Origin: Mucilaginibacter sp. OK268
GTDB lineage: Bacteria; Bacteroidota; Bacteroidia; Sphingobacteriales; Sphingobacteriaceae
NCBI RefSeq assembly: GCF_900103125.1
Contig: NZ_FNJV01000010.1
Location: forward strand, 62,001-126,000
Reading direction: 5' to 3'
DNA length: 64,000 nt
Shown here: piece by piece, positions 8,473 through 17,341 of the stretch
Layout: each line of letters begins with the position of its first letter
Numbering within the stretch: position 1 is the stretch's first letter
Notes under the pieces: model-generated
The model's input: the letters and a program-made list of their open reading frames with translations, nothing else
Database searches by the model: none
Told to the model about the DNA's origin: nothing
Position numbers and translations under genes: made by a program

Positions 8473-9687
8473 TTAATCATCAGTGGTATCACCGTTGCCA
8501 CTGTAAGCGCTTTTGCGTACAACAGGCATACCCGCGGCCTTAAACAGATCGTCCAGTTTTAACAAACTGCCATTGGCTAAATTGGTTAACAATACGATGG
8601 TGATATCGTTTTTCATATCGCGCAAATAAATGTGCCTGAAACCATGCCACCAGCCGGTATGGTAAATAACCTGCTGTCCTGGCGCGGTAAACGTACGCCA
8701 GCCATAACCATAACTAAAGTGGCCATGCACCATCGGGTTGCGCGGTACATAAGCCGAATCGAGCGTGGCCTGCTTTAATAAACGACCAGCCCGCAAAGCA
8801 CGATCAAATAAAAATAAGTCGCCAACGGTGCTGTAAATGCCTTTATCGCCTACCGGGCCGTCCAGGAAATTTTGCGCTACAGAATATCGCCATTGCCCGC
8901 GATCATGCCCTACAACGTCAACCGGTATCTTGTCGTACACGGCTTTGGAATATACATGGGTATGCACCATGCTGGCCGGGGCAAATACATTCTGTTTCAT
9001 GAAATCGGCATAGCTCACTCCGCTCACTTTTTCAATAATAGCGCCCAGCACCATAAAGTTGGAGTTATTATACAGGAAACGTTTATTAGGTACATTAAAC
9101 GGGCGCGGTTTATAGTCGGCTATCATTTTCATGGCCTCGGCATTGGTTAGCCCCTTTTTCTGGTTCAAATGCTGACTGCGGTATATCTCATCAATAAAAT
9201 ATACATAGTTCATCATACCCGAGCGATGCGTAAGCAGCAGGCGTATAGTAACGCCATCGTATGGAAAATCTGGGAAGAACTTCTTTACGTCATCGTTAAG
9301 AGTAAGCTTACCGCGCTCCATCAGCATTAAAATGGCGGTGGAGGTCATGGTTTTGGTAACAGAAGCCAGTTCAAATTGCGAGCTTAGTTTCAGGCTGTCG
9401 CGGTGTAGATAGTCGGCCCAGCCTATCGCATTTTCATAAACTATTTTCCCTTTTTTAGCCACCAGCACGTTGCCGTTAAAGCCACGGGTGCGGTGAAGTT
9501 CTTTCATCACCTCATCTATCTTTTTATCGGCGTTTTTGGGGTTATAGGCCAGCAGGGCGGCGGTATCTAAAGGTTTGCTTTCGGCGGGACTTACACTTTT
9601 ATTTTTATCATTGTTTTTTGACGAACAGGATGTTAATATCAGCAGGGAGGCGGTAGCTGTTAAAATGCTTTGGTACACTAATCTCAT
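8473..9687 (-). CDS. Serine hydrolase lipoprotein (class C beta-lactamase/DD-peptidase fold)
   Basis: 404 aa from ATG 9687; the longer frame begins at a TTG and is less likely. A lipoprotein signal ends LLILTSC (Cys21). Catalytic motifs of the beta-lactamase/transpeptidase-like family are present: SVTK (Ser109, Lys112), a Tyr motif YNN in FLYNNSNFMVLG, and HTGWWHG near residue 340 in place of the KTG box. It is probably an outer-membrane- or periplasm-anchored esterase or DD-peptidase; the substrate cannot be told from sequence. Confidence 0.85.
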   Translation of the reverse strand: MRLVYQSILTATASLLILTSCSSKNNDKNKSVSPAESKPLDTAALLAYNPKNADKKIDEVMKELHRTRGFNGNVLVAKKGKIVYENAIGWADYLHRDSLKLSSQFELASVTKTMTSTAILMLMERGKLTLNDDVKKFFPDFPYDGVTIRLLLTHRSGMMNYVYFIDEIYRSQHLNQKKGLTNAEAMKMIADYKPRPFNVPNKRFLYNNSNFMVLGAIIEKVSGVSYADFMKQNVFAPASMVHTHVYSKAVYDKIPVDVVGHDRGQWRYSVAQNFLDGPVGDKGIYSTVGDLFLFDRALRAGRLLKQATLDSAYVPRNPMVHGHFSYGYGWRTFTAPGQQVIYHTGWWHGFRHIYLRDMKNDITIVLLTNLANGSLLKLDDLFKAAGMPVVRKSAYSGNGDTTDD

Positions 9688-9795
9688 AAATGAATTTCTC
9701 AACTTAAACGAATGCGAAAATTAGAAATTATAACGCAGGTACGAATTAAAGTTTTAAATTTTTCTTTAAAGTAGATTCTCTTTGTATGTTTAGGT

Positions 9796-10800
9796 ATGGA
9801 TTTAAGTAAAAAACTCAAACTCATTATTTTATTTTTGTTGTTGTCGATTGCCACGTACGCCCAAAATGCAGATGTAAGCGCGTTGGTAAAAGAGGGGATT
9901 GAGCTTAACAACGCGCATAACTATACCGCCGCTATTGAAAAATACAAACAAGCCCTAACCGCTGATCCGGAAAATATCCAGGCTAATTACCAGGTAGCTT
10001 TTTCACTATTTTCATCCGGTAAGGGTATGGATGGAGTTCCATATTTAAATAAAGTAGTTAAAACAAGTAACAACTTTACGGGGCCGGCCTACGAGCTCCT
10101 GGGGAGCATTTATGATGCCGCTAAACAACCACAACAAGCTATAGATGCTTATAAAGCAGGAATAAATATAAAGCCGGATTACCAGCCCTTGTATTTTAAC
10201 ATAGGGCTGGCCTATTTCAGGTCCGGTAAATATGCCGATGCTGAACTGGCCGCCATGGAAGCTATTAAGCTTGATCCTAAGCACGCCAATAGTCAGCGGT
10301 TATATGGTTTGGTAACATTCCATCAAAACAAACGTGCTCCTGCCCTGCTAGCCTTATGCAATTTTTTATTGCTGGAGCCCGATGGCCCACGCTCTGCAGA
10401 GGCTTATACCAATATGCAAAGTATTTTAAAAGGAGGAGTACTAAAAACTGAAGGGAAAACAGATGCAGCTAACATCGCCTTAAATAAAGCAATATTCACC
10501 GCGGCTGCCACTACCAACAACAGAAGATATGCCTCCCCTGCCGATTTACTGGCCGCCCAGTTAAAGGCCATATTTATAGCCATAGGCCAGCTATCCGAAA
10601 AACAAACCGGGAATGAGTTCTTCACGAATTATTACACAGAGTTCTTTTACAAACTAGCCCAAACAGAACACATGCCCACTTTTGCCCGGTTGATGGACCT
10701 GAGCGCTAATAAGGCTGCCGATACGCAATGGCTGCAACAGAATGAGGACAAGCGCAAGGCATTGGAAGTATGGGTAGCTGGTGAGGAAAGAAAGTTTTGA
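9796..10800 (+). CDS. Exported TPR-repeat protein
   Basis: 334 aa. A signal peptide (about residues 1-22, ending ATYA-Q) is followed by tandem tetratricopeptide repeats to about residue 200, for example GIELNNAHNYTAAIEKYKQA and AYKAGINIKPDYQPLYFNIG. The C-terminal ~130 residues are helical and not recognised. Likely a periplasmic scaffold. It is followed by a second exported protein on the same strand 50 bp on, so the two may form an operon. No specific function can be assigned. Confidence 0.75.
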   Translation: MDLSKKLKLIILFLLLSIATYAQNADVSALVKEGIELNNAHNYTAAIEKYKQALTADPENIQANYQVAFSLFSSGKGMDGVPYLNKVVKTSNNFTGPAYELLGSIYDAAKQPQQAIDAYKAGINIKPDYQPLYFNIGLAYFRSGKYADAELAAMEAIKLDPKHANSQRLYGLVTFHQNKRAPALLALCNFLLLEPDGPRSAEAYTNMQSILKGGVLKTEGKTDAANIALNKAIFTAAATTNNRRYASPADLLAAQLKAIFIAIGQLSEKQTGNEFFTNYYTEFFYKLAQTEHMPTFARLMDLSANKAADTQWLQQNEDKRKALEVWVAGEERKF

Positions 10801-10850
10801 GATGCAATAGTTTTAAGCTTTATAACGTTATCAATCACAAGCTTAAATCT

Positions 10851-11507
10851 ATGAAACTGGTAATCCTTATTCTATTTCTTTTTGTTTGCCATGCTGCCAT
10901 TGGGCAGCATAAGCTGAATGTTACTTTGAAGCGGCAAATGGACAGTGTGATTGTGCTCGATCAGAAGTACCGGGAAGCATTAACTTTTTTAATGGAGCCA
11001 TCTAAAAGGGATTCTGTAGCTAAAAGTGTATCTCTTTCAATTGCGCATGCGATGAATTATTATTGGAAATTGCAACATCACCTGGATTCGATGAATATTG
11101 ATTTTGTGGAACAGGTGTTTAAAAAATTCGGCTATCCTGGCAAAACATTGGTAGGTGAACCCACAAATGAAGCTGCATGGAATGTAATTCAACATTCGTC
11201 TAAAATTGATAAATATTTACCCATAATTAAAAAGGCTGCGGATAAGGGAGAATTGCCTTATAGGCTATATGCTATGATGCTTGACAGGCAATTATCTAAT
11301 CATGGTAAAGAACAGATCTACGGCACACAGGCCTCATGCCTACCACTTAAAAACGGAAAGGATATCGGTTGGTACATTTGGCCTATTAAGGATGTGGCCA
11401 ATGTAAATGCCCGTCGCAAGAAGGCGGGTTTTGATCAAACGGTTGAACAGAACGCGAAAAGGATGGATGTGGATTATAAAGTGATTACCATAGCGGAGGT
11501 TAGATAA
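10851..11507 (+). CDS. Exported DUF6624-type protein
   Basis: 218 aa from ATG 10851, where a signal peptide begins (MKLVILILFLFVCHAAIGQ); the longer frame from 10797 adds 18 residues that would precede the signal. The body has the features I associate with DUF6624: MDSVIVLDQKYREAL, KKFGYPGKTLVGEP, WNVIQHSS, MMLDRQLSNHG and the ending YGTQ. Function of the family is unknown. It follows the TPR protein. Confidence 0.65.
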   Translation: MKLVILILFLFVCHAAIGQHKLNVTLKRQMDSVIVLDQKYREALTFLMEPSKRDSVAKSVSLSIAHAMNYYWKLQHHLDSMNIDFVEQVFKKFGYPGKTLVGEPTNEAAWNVIQHSSKIDKYLPIIKKAADKGELPYRLYAMMLDRQLSNHGKEQIYGTQASCLPLKNGKDIGWYIWPIKDVANVNARRKKAGFDQTVEQNAKRMDVDYKVITIAEVR

Positions 11508-11564
11508 CCAATTCCTGTATTAAAAAGATTACGCTTAGCCATTCCCTTACTTCATATAAAACCA

Positions 11565-11572
11565 TAACTTTG
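11565..11572 (+). promoter_or_regulatory. Candidate -7 element TAACTTTG before fumC
   Basis: Exact match to the Bacteroidota TAnnTTTG -7 consensus, 25 bp before the fumC ATG. No clear TTG at the -33 distance, so only half the promoter is supported. Confidence 0.45.
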
Positions 11573-11596
11573 CCCTGCTAAAATTTTAATACTACC

Positions 11597-12994
11597 ATGA
11601 GTTTCAGAACCGAACACGATACCATGGGCGAGGTACAGGTACCTGCCGATAAATACTGGGGAGCACAAACAGAGCGTTCACGCAATAACTTTAAAATTGG
11701 TCCGGAGGCATCTATGCCTAAAGAGATCATCGATGCGTTTGCCTATCTGAAAAAAGCTGCCGCTTATACCAATACTGATCTAGGCGTATTGCCCGCCGAA
11801 AAACGCGACCTGATAGCACAGGTTTGCGATGAAATATTAACCGGCGCTTTAGCCAGCGAATTTCCGCTGGTGATATGGCAAACCGGCTCAGGTACACAAT
11901 CAAACATGAACGTGAACGAGGTAGTGGCCAACCGTTCACATGTGCTTCAGGGAAATAAACTGGGCGAAGGCAAAACCTTCATTCACCCGAATGATGATGT
12001 GAACAAATCACAATCATCAAATGATACCTATCCAACCGCTATGCACATCGCGGCCTACAAAATACTGATCGATGTAACCATCCCCGGTATTGAAAAACTG
12101 CGTGATACCTTGCAGGCTAAAGTAGAGGCGTTTAAAAACGTGGTAAAGATCGGTCGTACCCACCTGATGGATGCTACGCCATTAACACTTGGTCAGGAAT
12201 TTTCAGGTTATGTATCGCAATTAAATCACGGTCTTAAAGCCTTGCGTAATACGTTGGATCACCTATCTGAGCTTGCTTTGGGTGGTACCGCTGTAGGTAC
12301 AGGCATCAATACCCCTAAAGGTTATGATGTAAAAGTGGCCGAATACATTGCCAAGTTTACAGGCTTGCCATTTATTACAGCCGAAAATAAGTTTGAGGCT
12401 CTTGCTGCGCATGATGCCATTGTGGAAAGCCATGGTGCATTGAAACAGATAGCCGTATCTCTAATGAAAATAGCTAACGATATCCGGATGCTGGCTTCTG
12501 GTCCGCGTTCAGGTATCGGCGAGATCCATATCCCTGATAACGAGCCGGGGTCGTCAATTATGCCGGGTAAGGTTAATCCAACCCAAAACGAGGCGGTTAC
12601 CATGGTGGCAGCCCAGGTAATGGGTAATGATGTGGCTATATCTATTGGCGGATCAAACGGACATTACGAACTGAACGTATTTAAGCCTTTAATGGCTGCC
12701 AACTTTTTACAGTCGGCCCGTTTAATTGGTGATGCCTGTGTGTCATTTAACGACCACTGCGCAGTTGGTATTGAACCTAACTACGAAGGCATTAAAAAGC
12801 ACCTGGAAAACTCGCTGATGCTGGTTACCGCGCTTAACCCGCACATCGGTTACGAAAACGCGGCTAAAATTGCCAAAACTGCGCTGAAAGAAGGCACATC
12901 ACTACGCGAAGCCGCCATAGGCCTGGGCTTGTTAACCAACGAGCAATTTGACCAATGGGTAAGGCCCGAAGATATGATAGGTTCATTAAAATAA
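11597..12994 (+). CDS. fumC: Fumarate hydratase class II
   Basis: TCA-cycle enzyme interconverting fumarate and malate, 465 aa, the usual class II length. Signature GSSIMPGKVNPTQNE is present, with SGTQSNMNVNEV and the TH segment GRTHLMDATPLTLGQE of the active site. It is the iron-independent homotetrameric type. ATG at 11597 begins at the conserved FRTEHDTMGEVQVP. It appears monocistronic: a terminator hairpin follows directly. Confidence 0.96.
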   Translation: MSFRTEHDTMGEVQVPADKYWGAQTERSRNNFKIGPEASMPKEIIDAFAYLKKAAAYTNTDLGVLPAEKRDLIAQVCDEILTGALASEFPLVIWQTGSGTQSNMNVNEVVANRSHVLQGNKLGEGKTFIHPNDDVNKSQSSNDTYPTAMHIAAYKILIDVTIPGIEKLRDTLQAKVEAFKNVVKIGRTHLMDATPLTLGQEFSGYVSQLNHGLKALRNTLDHLSELALGGTAVGTGINTPKGYDVKVAEYIAKFTGLPFITAENKFEALAAHDAIVESHGALKQIAVSLMKIANDIRMLASGPRSGIGEIHIPDNEPGSSIMPGKVNPTQNEAVTMVAAQVMGNDVAISIGGSNGHYELNVFKPLMAANFLQSARLIGDACVSFNDHCAVGIEPNYEGIKKHLENSLMLVTALNPHIGYENAAKIAKTALKEGTSLREAAIGLGLLTNEQFDQWVRPEDMIGSLK

Positions 12995-13009
12995 GAACCT
13001 CAGCCCAAA

Positions 13010-13038
13010 CCCCTCTCCTGAAGGAGAGGGGCTTTTTA
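13010..13038 (+). terminator. Terminator of fumC
   Basis: Stem CCCCTCTCC / GGAGAGGGG with a TGAA tetraloop, followed by CTTTTT. The same CTC-rich repeat family recurs near 14990, 15030 and 17320. Confidence 0.8.
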
Positions 13039-13062
13039 TTTACTGCTTTTATAGCAAATTTT

Positions 13063-13599
13063 ATGTCAAAGCCTTTTAGCTTTTACTTTCCATCCTCCAC
13101 CTCGCGCTTTAAGCTTTTGGCTTTAAGCTTTCTGCTTTTGGCTTTCTACTCTTGTACCATGAATCCGGATAAACAAAAGCCGGGCGAAAAATATGTTCAG
13201 GGCGAATGGCGCCAGGATTCTGTACCGGCGCAAAAACGATTAGTTGCCTATTCGCTTTATGATCTTAAATTCAGCTGCGATTCGTTCTTTGTAAAGATCA
13301 GTTCCTATAGCAAAGTAAATTACGGCGCCGATAGCTGTATGAACAGCGGCCACTGGGCCGAGTACATCAAAGGAACCTATACTCAACGGCAGGATACCAT
13401 ACACCTGAAAGGGGAATTTTGTAATGCTGATGGCAGTTATAAAGATGAGAAAGGTTGCTTCCGTTCCGGCGATTATGAAGAATATTTTAAGGTGAAACAA
13501 AAAACGGATTCGCTTATCCAATTTGCCAGTACATCCAACGTTATACCCATCAACGCCCATTTAATAAAACGAACAAGCTGCTCACCAAAACCATTGTAA
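13063..13599 (+). CDS. Putative lipoprotein whose signal region is made of repeat words
   Basis: 178 aa from ATG 13063; the 36-residue upstream extension of the frame runs back through the fumC terminator and is rejected. The N-terminus RFKLLALSFLLLAFYSC looks like a lipoprotein signal with a loose lipobox (YSC). The DNA coding for it (about 13107-13152) is a run of GCTTTAAGC / GCTTTTGGC words, the same vocabulary as the hairpin at 14496-14543. The mature part (GEWRQDSVPAQ..., SCDSFFVKISSYSK) resembles small Bacteroidota lipocalin-like lipoproteins but is not assigned. ATG at 13159 just after the signal is an alternative start. Confidence 0.6.
   Translation: MSKPFSFYFPSSTSRFKLLALSFLLLAFYSCTMNPDKQKPGEKYVQGEWRQDSVPAQKRLVAYSLYDLKFSCDSFFVKISSYSKVNYGADSCMNSGHWAEYIKGTYTQRQDTIHLKGEFCNADGSYKDEKGCFRSGDYEEYFKVKQKTDSLIQFASTSNVIPINAHLIKRTSCSPKPL
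13107..13152. repeat. Single-arm word repeat (GCTTTAAGC / GCTTTTGGC) inside a CDS
   Basis: GCTTT units separated by AAG, TTGG and CTG are repeated five times. No facing arm is seen nearby. Same words as at 14496-14543. Confidence 0.55.
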
Positions 13600-13680
13600 C
13601 AATAATCCATCATGAGTATTCATTTGAATAAAATATAAAAGACTTATGATAGCTTTATTGTCATTAAAAAAATTAAAATA

Positions 13681-14475
13681 ATGAAAACCCAATTTTTCAA
13701 AAAGATCATCCTGCTTATCGCTGTATTTTATATTCCATTGCAAAGTATGGCCTGGGGACCTACCGGTCACCGTGTTTGCGGACAGATAGCCGACAGTTAT
13801 TTAACCCCCAAAGCGCGCAAAGCTATACAAGGAATTTTAGGTTATGAGTCGATAGCCATTGGTAGTAACTGGGCCGATTTTATTAAATCAGACCCAGCCT
13901 ACAACTACATGTACAATTGGCATTTTATTGATCTGGATAAAGGCTATACGTATCCGGAGCTACAGGCTTATTTAAAAGCGGATACTGCTACCGATGCCTA
14001 TACTAAGCTTAATTTCTTGATAGCGGAGTTAAAAAAACCGGGACTTGCCAAGGCTAATAAATTGATCTACCTGCACATGCTGATCCATATTGTGGAGGAT
14101 GTGCATCAGCCATTACATACCGGCCATACCAACGATAAGGGCGGTAACGATGTTAAAGTACAATGGTTTGGTAAGGAAAGCAATCTGCATTCGGTTTGGG
14201 ACAGCGGACTGATCGATATTCAGCAACTGAGCTATACCGAATATGCAGCCATGATCAATCATTCCACCGCGGCAGAGCGTGTCAAATTGCAAAGCGCCCC
14301 AATAAGCGAATGGTTATTCGAAAGCAATCAACTGGCCGAAAAATTATACGCCGATACCAAAACCGGAGATAGCCTGAGCTATAAATACAATTTTAAATAC
14401 ATCGACATATTGAATCATCAAATGCTGAAAGCAGGCGTACGTCTTGCTGGTGTATTGAATAAGATATTTGGATAA
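13681..14475 (+). CDS. S1/P1-type zinc-dependent nuclease, exported
   Basis: 264 aa. Signal peptide to about Ala24; the mature protein begins WGPTGHRVCGQIA, where Trp25 is the N-terminal zinc ligand typical of S1/P1 nucleases. Further zinc ligands are in NWADFIK, NWHFIDLD and HMLIHIVEDVHQPLHTG, with HSVWDSGLI near the C-terminal half. It hydrolyses single-stranded nucleic acid or 3'-nucleotides in the periplasm, presumably for phosphate or nucleoside scavenging. ATG 13681 gives a clean signal peptide. Confidence 0.9.
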   Translation: MKTQFFKKIILLIAVFYIPLQSMAWGPTGHRVCGQIADSYLTPKARKAIQGILGYESIAIGSNWADFIKSDPAYNYMYNWHFIDLDKGYTYPELQAYLKADTATDAYTKLNFLIAELKKPGLAKANKLIYLHMLIHIVEDVHQPLHTGHTNDKGGNDVKVQWFGKESNLHSVWDSGLIDIQQLSYTEYAAMINHSTAAERVKLQSAPISEWLFESNQLAEKLYADTKTGDSLSYKYNFKYIDILNHQMLKAGVRLAGVLNKIFG

Positions 14476-14495
14476 ATTTTTAAGCGAAAGGCCGA

Positions 14496-14543
14496 AAGCT
14501 TAAAGCAAAAAGCTTTTGGCCTTCGGCTTTGTGCTTTAAGCTT
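14496..14543. repeat. Word-type inverted repeat (AAGCTTAAAGC vocabulary)
   Basis: The 18-bp arms AAGCTTAAAGCAAAAAGC (14496-14513) and its near-complement (14526-14543) match at 17 of 18 positions around a 12-bp loop. Extra word copies flank them on the left. The right arm stops 6 bp before the next ATG. Confidence 0.8.
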
Positions 14544-14549
14544 AATCGA

Positions 14550-15017
14550 ATGAAAATACTAATGGTTTGCCTGGGCAATATATGCCGTTCGCCGCTGGCA
14601 GAAGGCATTATGCAGCACCTGAGTGATGAGCAGGGTTTAAACTGGACGGTGGATTCGGCTGGTACCGGTAGCTGGCATGTGGGCGAAGGACCCGACAAGC
14701 GTTCTGTTCGTGCCGCACGTAACCACGGCATCGACATCAGCAAACAGGTTTGCCGTCAGTTTAAAACAAAAGACTTTGATCGTTTTGATCATATTTTTGT
14801 GATGGATAAAAACAACCTGAGCGATGTGTTGAACATGGCCCGTGATGACGATGACGCCCAAAAAGTAAAACTATTGCTTGGCGATAAAGTAGTTCCTGAT
14901 CCTTATTACGATGATAACCAATTTGAACCCGTTTTTGAACTGATTGAAGGTGGTTGCAAGGATATTATTAAAGAGTTGAAGAACCTCACCCAACCCTCTC
15001 CAAAGGAGAGGACTTAA
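14550..15017 (+). CDS. Low-molecular-weight protein-tyrosine phosphatase
   Basis: 155 aa from ATG 14550 (MKILMVCLGNICRSP). The longer frame starts at a TTG inside a hairpin. The CX5R phosphate loop is C7-LGNIC-R13-S, and the general-acid Asp is in VPDPYY. Cytoplasmic phosphatase acting on phosphotyrosine proteins, or arsenate-reductase-like; the DPYY loop favours LMW-PTP. The last residues (NLTQPSPKERT) are encoded by a dispersed CTC-rich repeat and are not part of the usual family end. Confidence 0.9.
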   Translation: MKILMVCLGNICRSPLAEGIMQHLSDEQGLNWTVDSAGTGSWHVGEGPDKRSVRAARNHGIDISKQVCRQFKTKDFDRFDHIFVMDKNNLSDVLNMARDDDDAQKVKLLLGDKVVPDPYYDDNQFEPVFELIEGGCKDIIKELKNLTQPSPKERT

Positions 15018-15062
15018 AGTGCTTTTTTTAAAGTCTCCCCGTCGGGGGAGATTTAGAGGGGG
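14986..15062. repeat. CTC-rich dispersed repeat between converging genes
   Basis: CCTCACCCAACCCTCTCC with AAGGAGAGG, then AAGTCTCCCCGTCGGGGGAG and ATTTAGAGGGGGTGG. Both converging genes (phosphatase and GNAT) end inside it, and the hairpin CTCCCC-GTC-GGGGAG with an adjoining T run on one side probably works as terminator. Confidence 0.65.
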
Positions 15063-15559
15063 TGGCTCACCTTAAAAAAAGGAAGATCCTCGCCATACCA
15101 AAAAGCACGACCGTGCGGCTGAAAACCTGCTTTAAATAAAACCTTTTGTGATGCCCTGTTTTCGGGATGCGTAACCGCGCATATTTCTTTAAGTCCGATT
15201 TCGTTCAACCCGTACGATACCAATGCCTGGGCAAGTTCCGTAGCTATGCCCGATCCCCAGTATTTGAGGTGCAGGCGGTAGCCCAGTTCAATGCTGTTGC
15301 TATCAAATTCACTATAGTTGAGGATGCAAACACCCACAAAATCATTATCCGCGAGGTTAAAGATACCCCAGCGCCCCATACCCGATTGCTTTTGATAATC
15401 CCGCAGAGTATCCTTAAAAACCTTTTTGCTTTCCTGCTCGGTGCGTTTTTTTACGTAGCGGGTTAAACGCGCATCAGCATCAAGGTCAAGTAAAAGGGTT
15501 TCGTCTTCGGGTGTAAATTCACGTATCAGCAAGCGCGGCGTTTGGGCAATAATGTTCAT
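15053..15559 (-). CDS. GNAT acetyltransferase, RimJ/RimL-like
   Basis: 168 aa from ATG 15559; the frame three codons longer starts at TTG. The start TPRLLIREFTPEDETLLLDL is typical of the Acetyltransf_3 (RimJ/L) group; later come ELGYRLHLKYWGSGIATELA (acetyl-CoA-binding loop as WGSGIATE) and HPENRASQKVLFKAGF. It acetylates an unknown amine, a protein N-terminus or a small molecule. Converges on the phosphatase; its last codons lie in the shared repeat. Confidence 0.85.
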   Translation of the reverse strand: MNIIAQTPRLLIREFTPEDETLLLDLDADARLTRYVKKRTEQESKKVFKDTLRDYQKQSGMGRWGIFNLADNDFVGVCILNYSEFDSNSIELGYRLHLKYWGSGIATELAQALVSYGLNEIGLKEICAVTHPENRASQKVLFKAGFQPHGRAFWYGEDLPFFKVSHPL

Positions 15560-15697
15560 GGTTCTCAAAAATATATTTTTTCCGCAAGTGCTTAGGTAAA
15601 AAGAGTGTCATTTAAGTTAATACTGGGCTTGAAGCGGACGTGTTACAGAGGCTGGATTATAATAAAGCCATAATTTGCTTTTTTGTACATTTGCGGC

Positions 15698-17155
15698 ATG
15701 GCATCCATCAAACCATCTGTACCCAAAGGCACCCGCGATTTTTCACCAACCGAAATGGTGAAACGCAACTATATTTTTGATACCATTAAAAGCGTGTTCC
15801 GTAAATACGGCTATCAGCAGATAGAAACACCGACGATGGAGAATCTGTCAACCCTTACTGGTAAATATGGAGATGAAGGGGATAAGTTGATATTTAAAGT
15901 ATTGAACAGTGGCAATTTTTGGAATGAAAGTAAATTAAAAGAATATGAGGAACGACTGAAGCAAATTTCTTATAAAGATGAAGAGGGCAGGGATTGTATT
16001 AAGTTATTTGATCTTCAAGAAGTTTTTGATTTAAGATCGAAAATTAGGGAACTTGTAGAACCCGAAAAAGCCCTCCGTTACGACCTCACCGTGCCTTTCG
16101 CGCGTTACGTAGTACAACACCAGAATGAGATCACTTTCCCGTTCAAGCGTTTCCAGGTACAGCCGGTTTGGCGTGCCGACAGGCCGCAGCGTGGTCGTTA
16201 CCGAGAGTTTTACCAGTGCGATGCAGATGTAGTTGGTTCTGATTCTTTATTGAACGAGGCCGAGTTTGTGATGATCTATGACGAGGCTTTGAGCAAGCTT
16301 GGATTGAAAGATTTCAGCATTAAAATTAATAATAGAAAAATTCTATCAGGTATCGCGCAAATTATAGATAAAGCTGATAACATCATTGATTTAACTGTAG
16401 CTATAGATAAACTGGATAAGATCGGACTTGATGGCGTGATCAAAGAATTGCTTGAACGTGGCTTTACCGAGGCCGATATCGACAAGATAAAACCAGTTAT
16501 TTTACTGGAAGGATCTAATACCGAAAAGCTGCAAAGCCTGCGCCTGGCACTGGCTTCGTCGGAAGTGGGACTGAAAGGCTGTGACGAAATTGAAACGGTG
16601 TTTGGCTATATCGAAAAATGCCCATTGCAAACCGCTAAGCTGGAGTTGGACATTACCCTTGCCCGCGGATTAAACTATTATACCGGCGCCATATTCGAAG
16701 TAAAAACCAACGAAGTAAACATGGGCAGCATCGGTGGTGGTGGCCGTTATGATGACTTGACCGGCATGTTCGGTCTTAAAGGATTAACCGGTGTTGGGAT
16801 ATCTTTTGGTGCCGATCGTATTTATGATGTGTTGGAAGAGTTGAATTTATTCCCGGCCGCGGCCAACCAAAGCACACAGGTATTGATCTGTAATTTCGAC
16901 AAAGAAGGCGAGTTATACGGCCTGCCCCTGTTGCAACAACTACGTCGCCAGAATATCAATGCCGAGCTTTACCCCGCTGGCGCCAAGATCAAAAAACAGA
17001 TGGAGTACGCCAACAATAAAAATATCCCCTACACCGTAGTGATCGGCAGCGAGGAGATACAAAGCGGTTTGTTGGCCTTCAAAAACATGGAAACCGGCGA
17101 ACAGGAAAAGCTGAGTGCTGATGATATTGTGAAGCGTATGGTTGGTAAATACTAA
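15698..17155 (+). CDS. hisS: Histidyl-tRNA synthetase
   Basis: Class II aminoacyl-tRNA synthetase, 485 aa from ATG 15698 (MASIKPSVPKGTRDFSP). Motif 2 region VWRADRPQRGRYREFYQCD, HisA motif LARGLNYYTGAIFE, motif 3 GGGGRYDDLTGMFG, and a C-terminal anticodon-binding domain (QVLICNFDKEGELYGLPLLQ). TACATTTG lies at 15686-15693, only 4 bp before the ATG, so if it is a -7 element the mRNA would be nearly leaderless; no matching -33 is seen. Essential translation gene, single. Confidence 0.96.
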   Translation: MASIKPSVPKGTRDFSPTEMVKRNYIFDTIKSVFRKYGYQQIETPTMENLSTLTGKYGDEGDKLIFKVLNSGNFWNESKLKEYEERLKQISYKDEEGRDCIKLFDLQEVFDLRSKIRELVEPEKALRYDLTVPFARYVVQHQNEITFPFKRFQVQPVWRADRPQRGRYREFYQCDADVVGSDSLLNEAEFVMIYDEALSKLGLKDFSIKINNRKILSGIAQIIDKADNIIDLTVAIDKLDKIGLDGVIKELLERGFTEADIDKIKPVILLEGSNTEKLQSLRLALASSEVGLKGCDEIETVFGYIEKCPLQTAKLELDITLARGLNYYTGAIFEVKTNEVNMGSIGGGGRYDDLTGMFGLKGLTGVGISFGADRIYDVLEELNLFPAAANQSTQVLICNFDKEGELYGLPLLQQLRRQNINAELYPAGAKIKKQMEYANNKNIPYTVVIGSEEIQSGLLAFKNMETGEQEKLSADDIVKRMVGKY

Positions 17156-17164
17156 GAAATACGG

Positions 17165-17258
17165 GTCATCCTGAACTTGTTTCAGGATCTCACAGGACAA
17201 TTAACCAGCATGTTGTAAACCTTGCGTGTGGGATGCCGAAATAAATTCGGCATGACAG
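17165..17258. repeat. REP-like double hairpin (GTCATCCTGAAC type), second copy
   Basis: Same order and spacing as 6688-6779: GTCATCCTGAACTTGTTTCA at the left and ATGCCGAAATAAATTCGGCA near the right end. Confidence 0.8.
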
Positions 17259-17270
17259 GATAAATAACAA

Positions 17271-17307
17271 AACGGCCATCACTTTCAAAAAGTGATGGCC
17301 GTTTTTA
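17271..17307. terminator. Terminator between hisS and porX
   Basis: A perfect 15-bp stem AACGGCCATCACTTT (17271-17285) pairs with 17289-17303 around a 3-nt loop, followed by TTTATTTTT. It can serve both converging genes. Confidence 0.88.
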
Positions 17308-17341
17308 TTTTTCAAAAGCTCCCCTTCAGGAAGCTAGGGGG

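Noticed and set aside
12955..13062. N-terminal extension of the 13063 lipoprotein
   Set aside because: It would overlap fumC and read through its terminator, and would bury the signal peptide.
15673..15693. Full promoter for hisS (TTTG plus TACATTTG)
   Set aside because: The two boxes are only about 9 bp apart, too close for the usual -33/-7 pair; only the -7-like box is mentioned with the gene.
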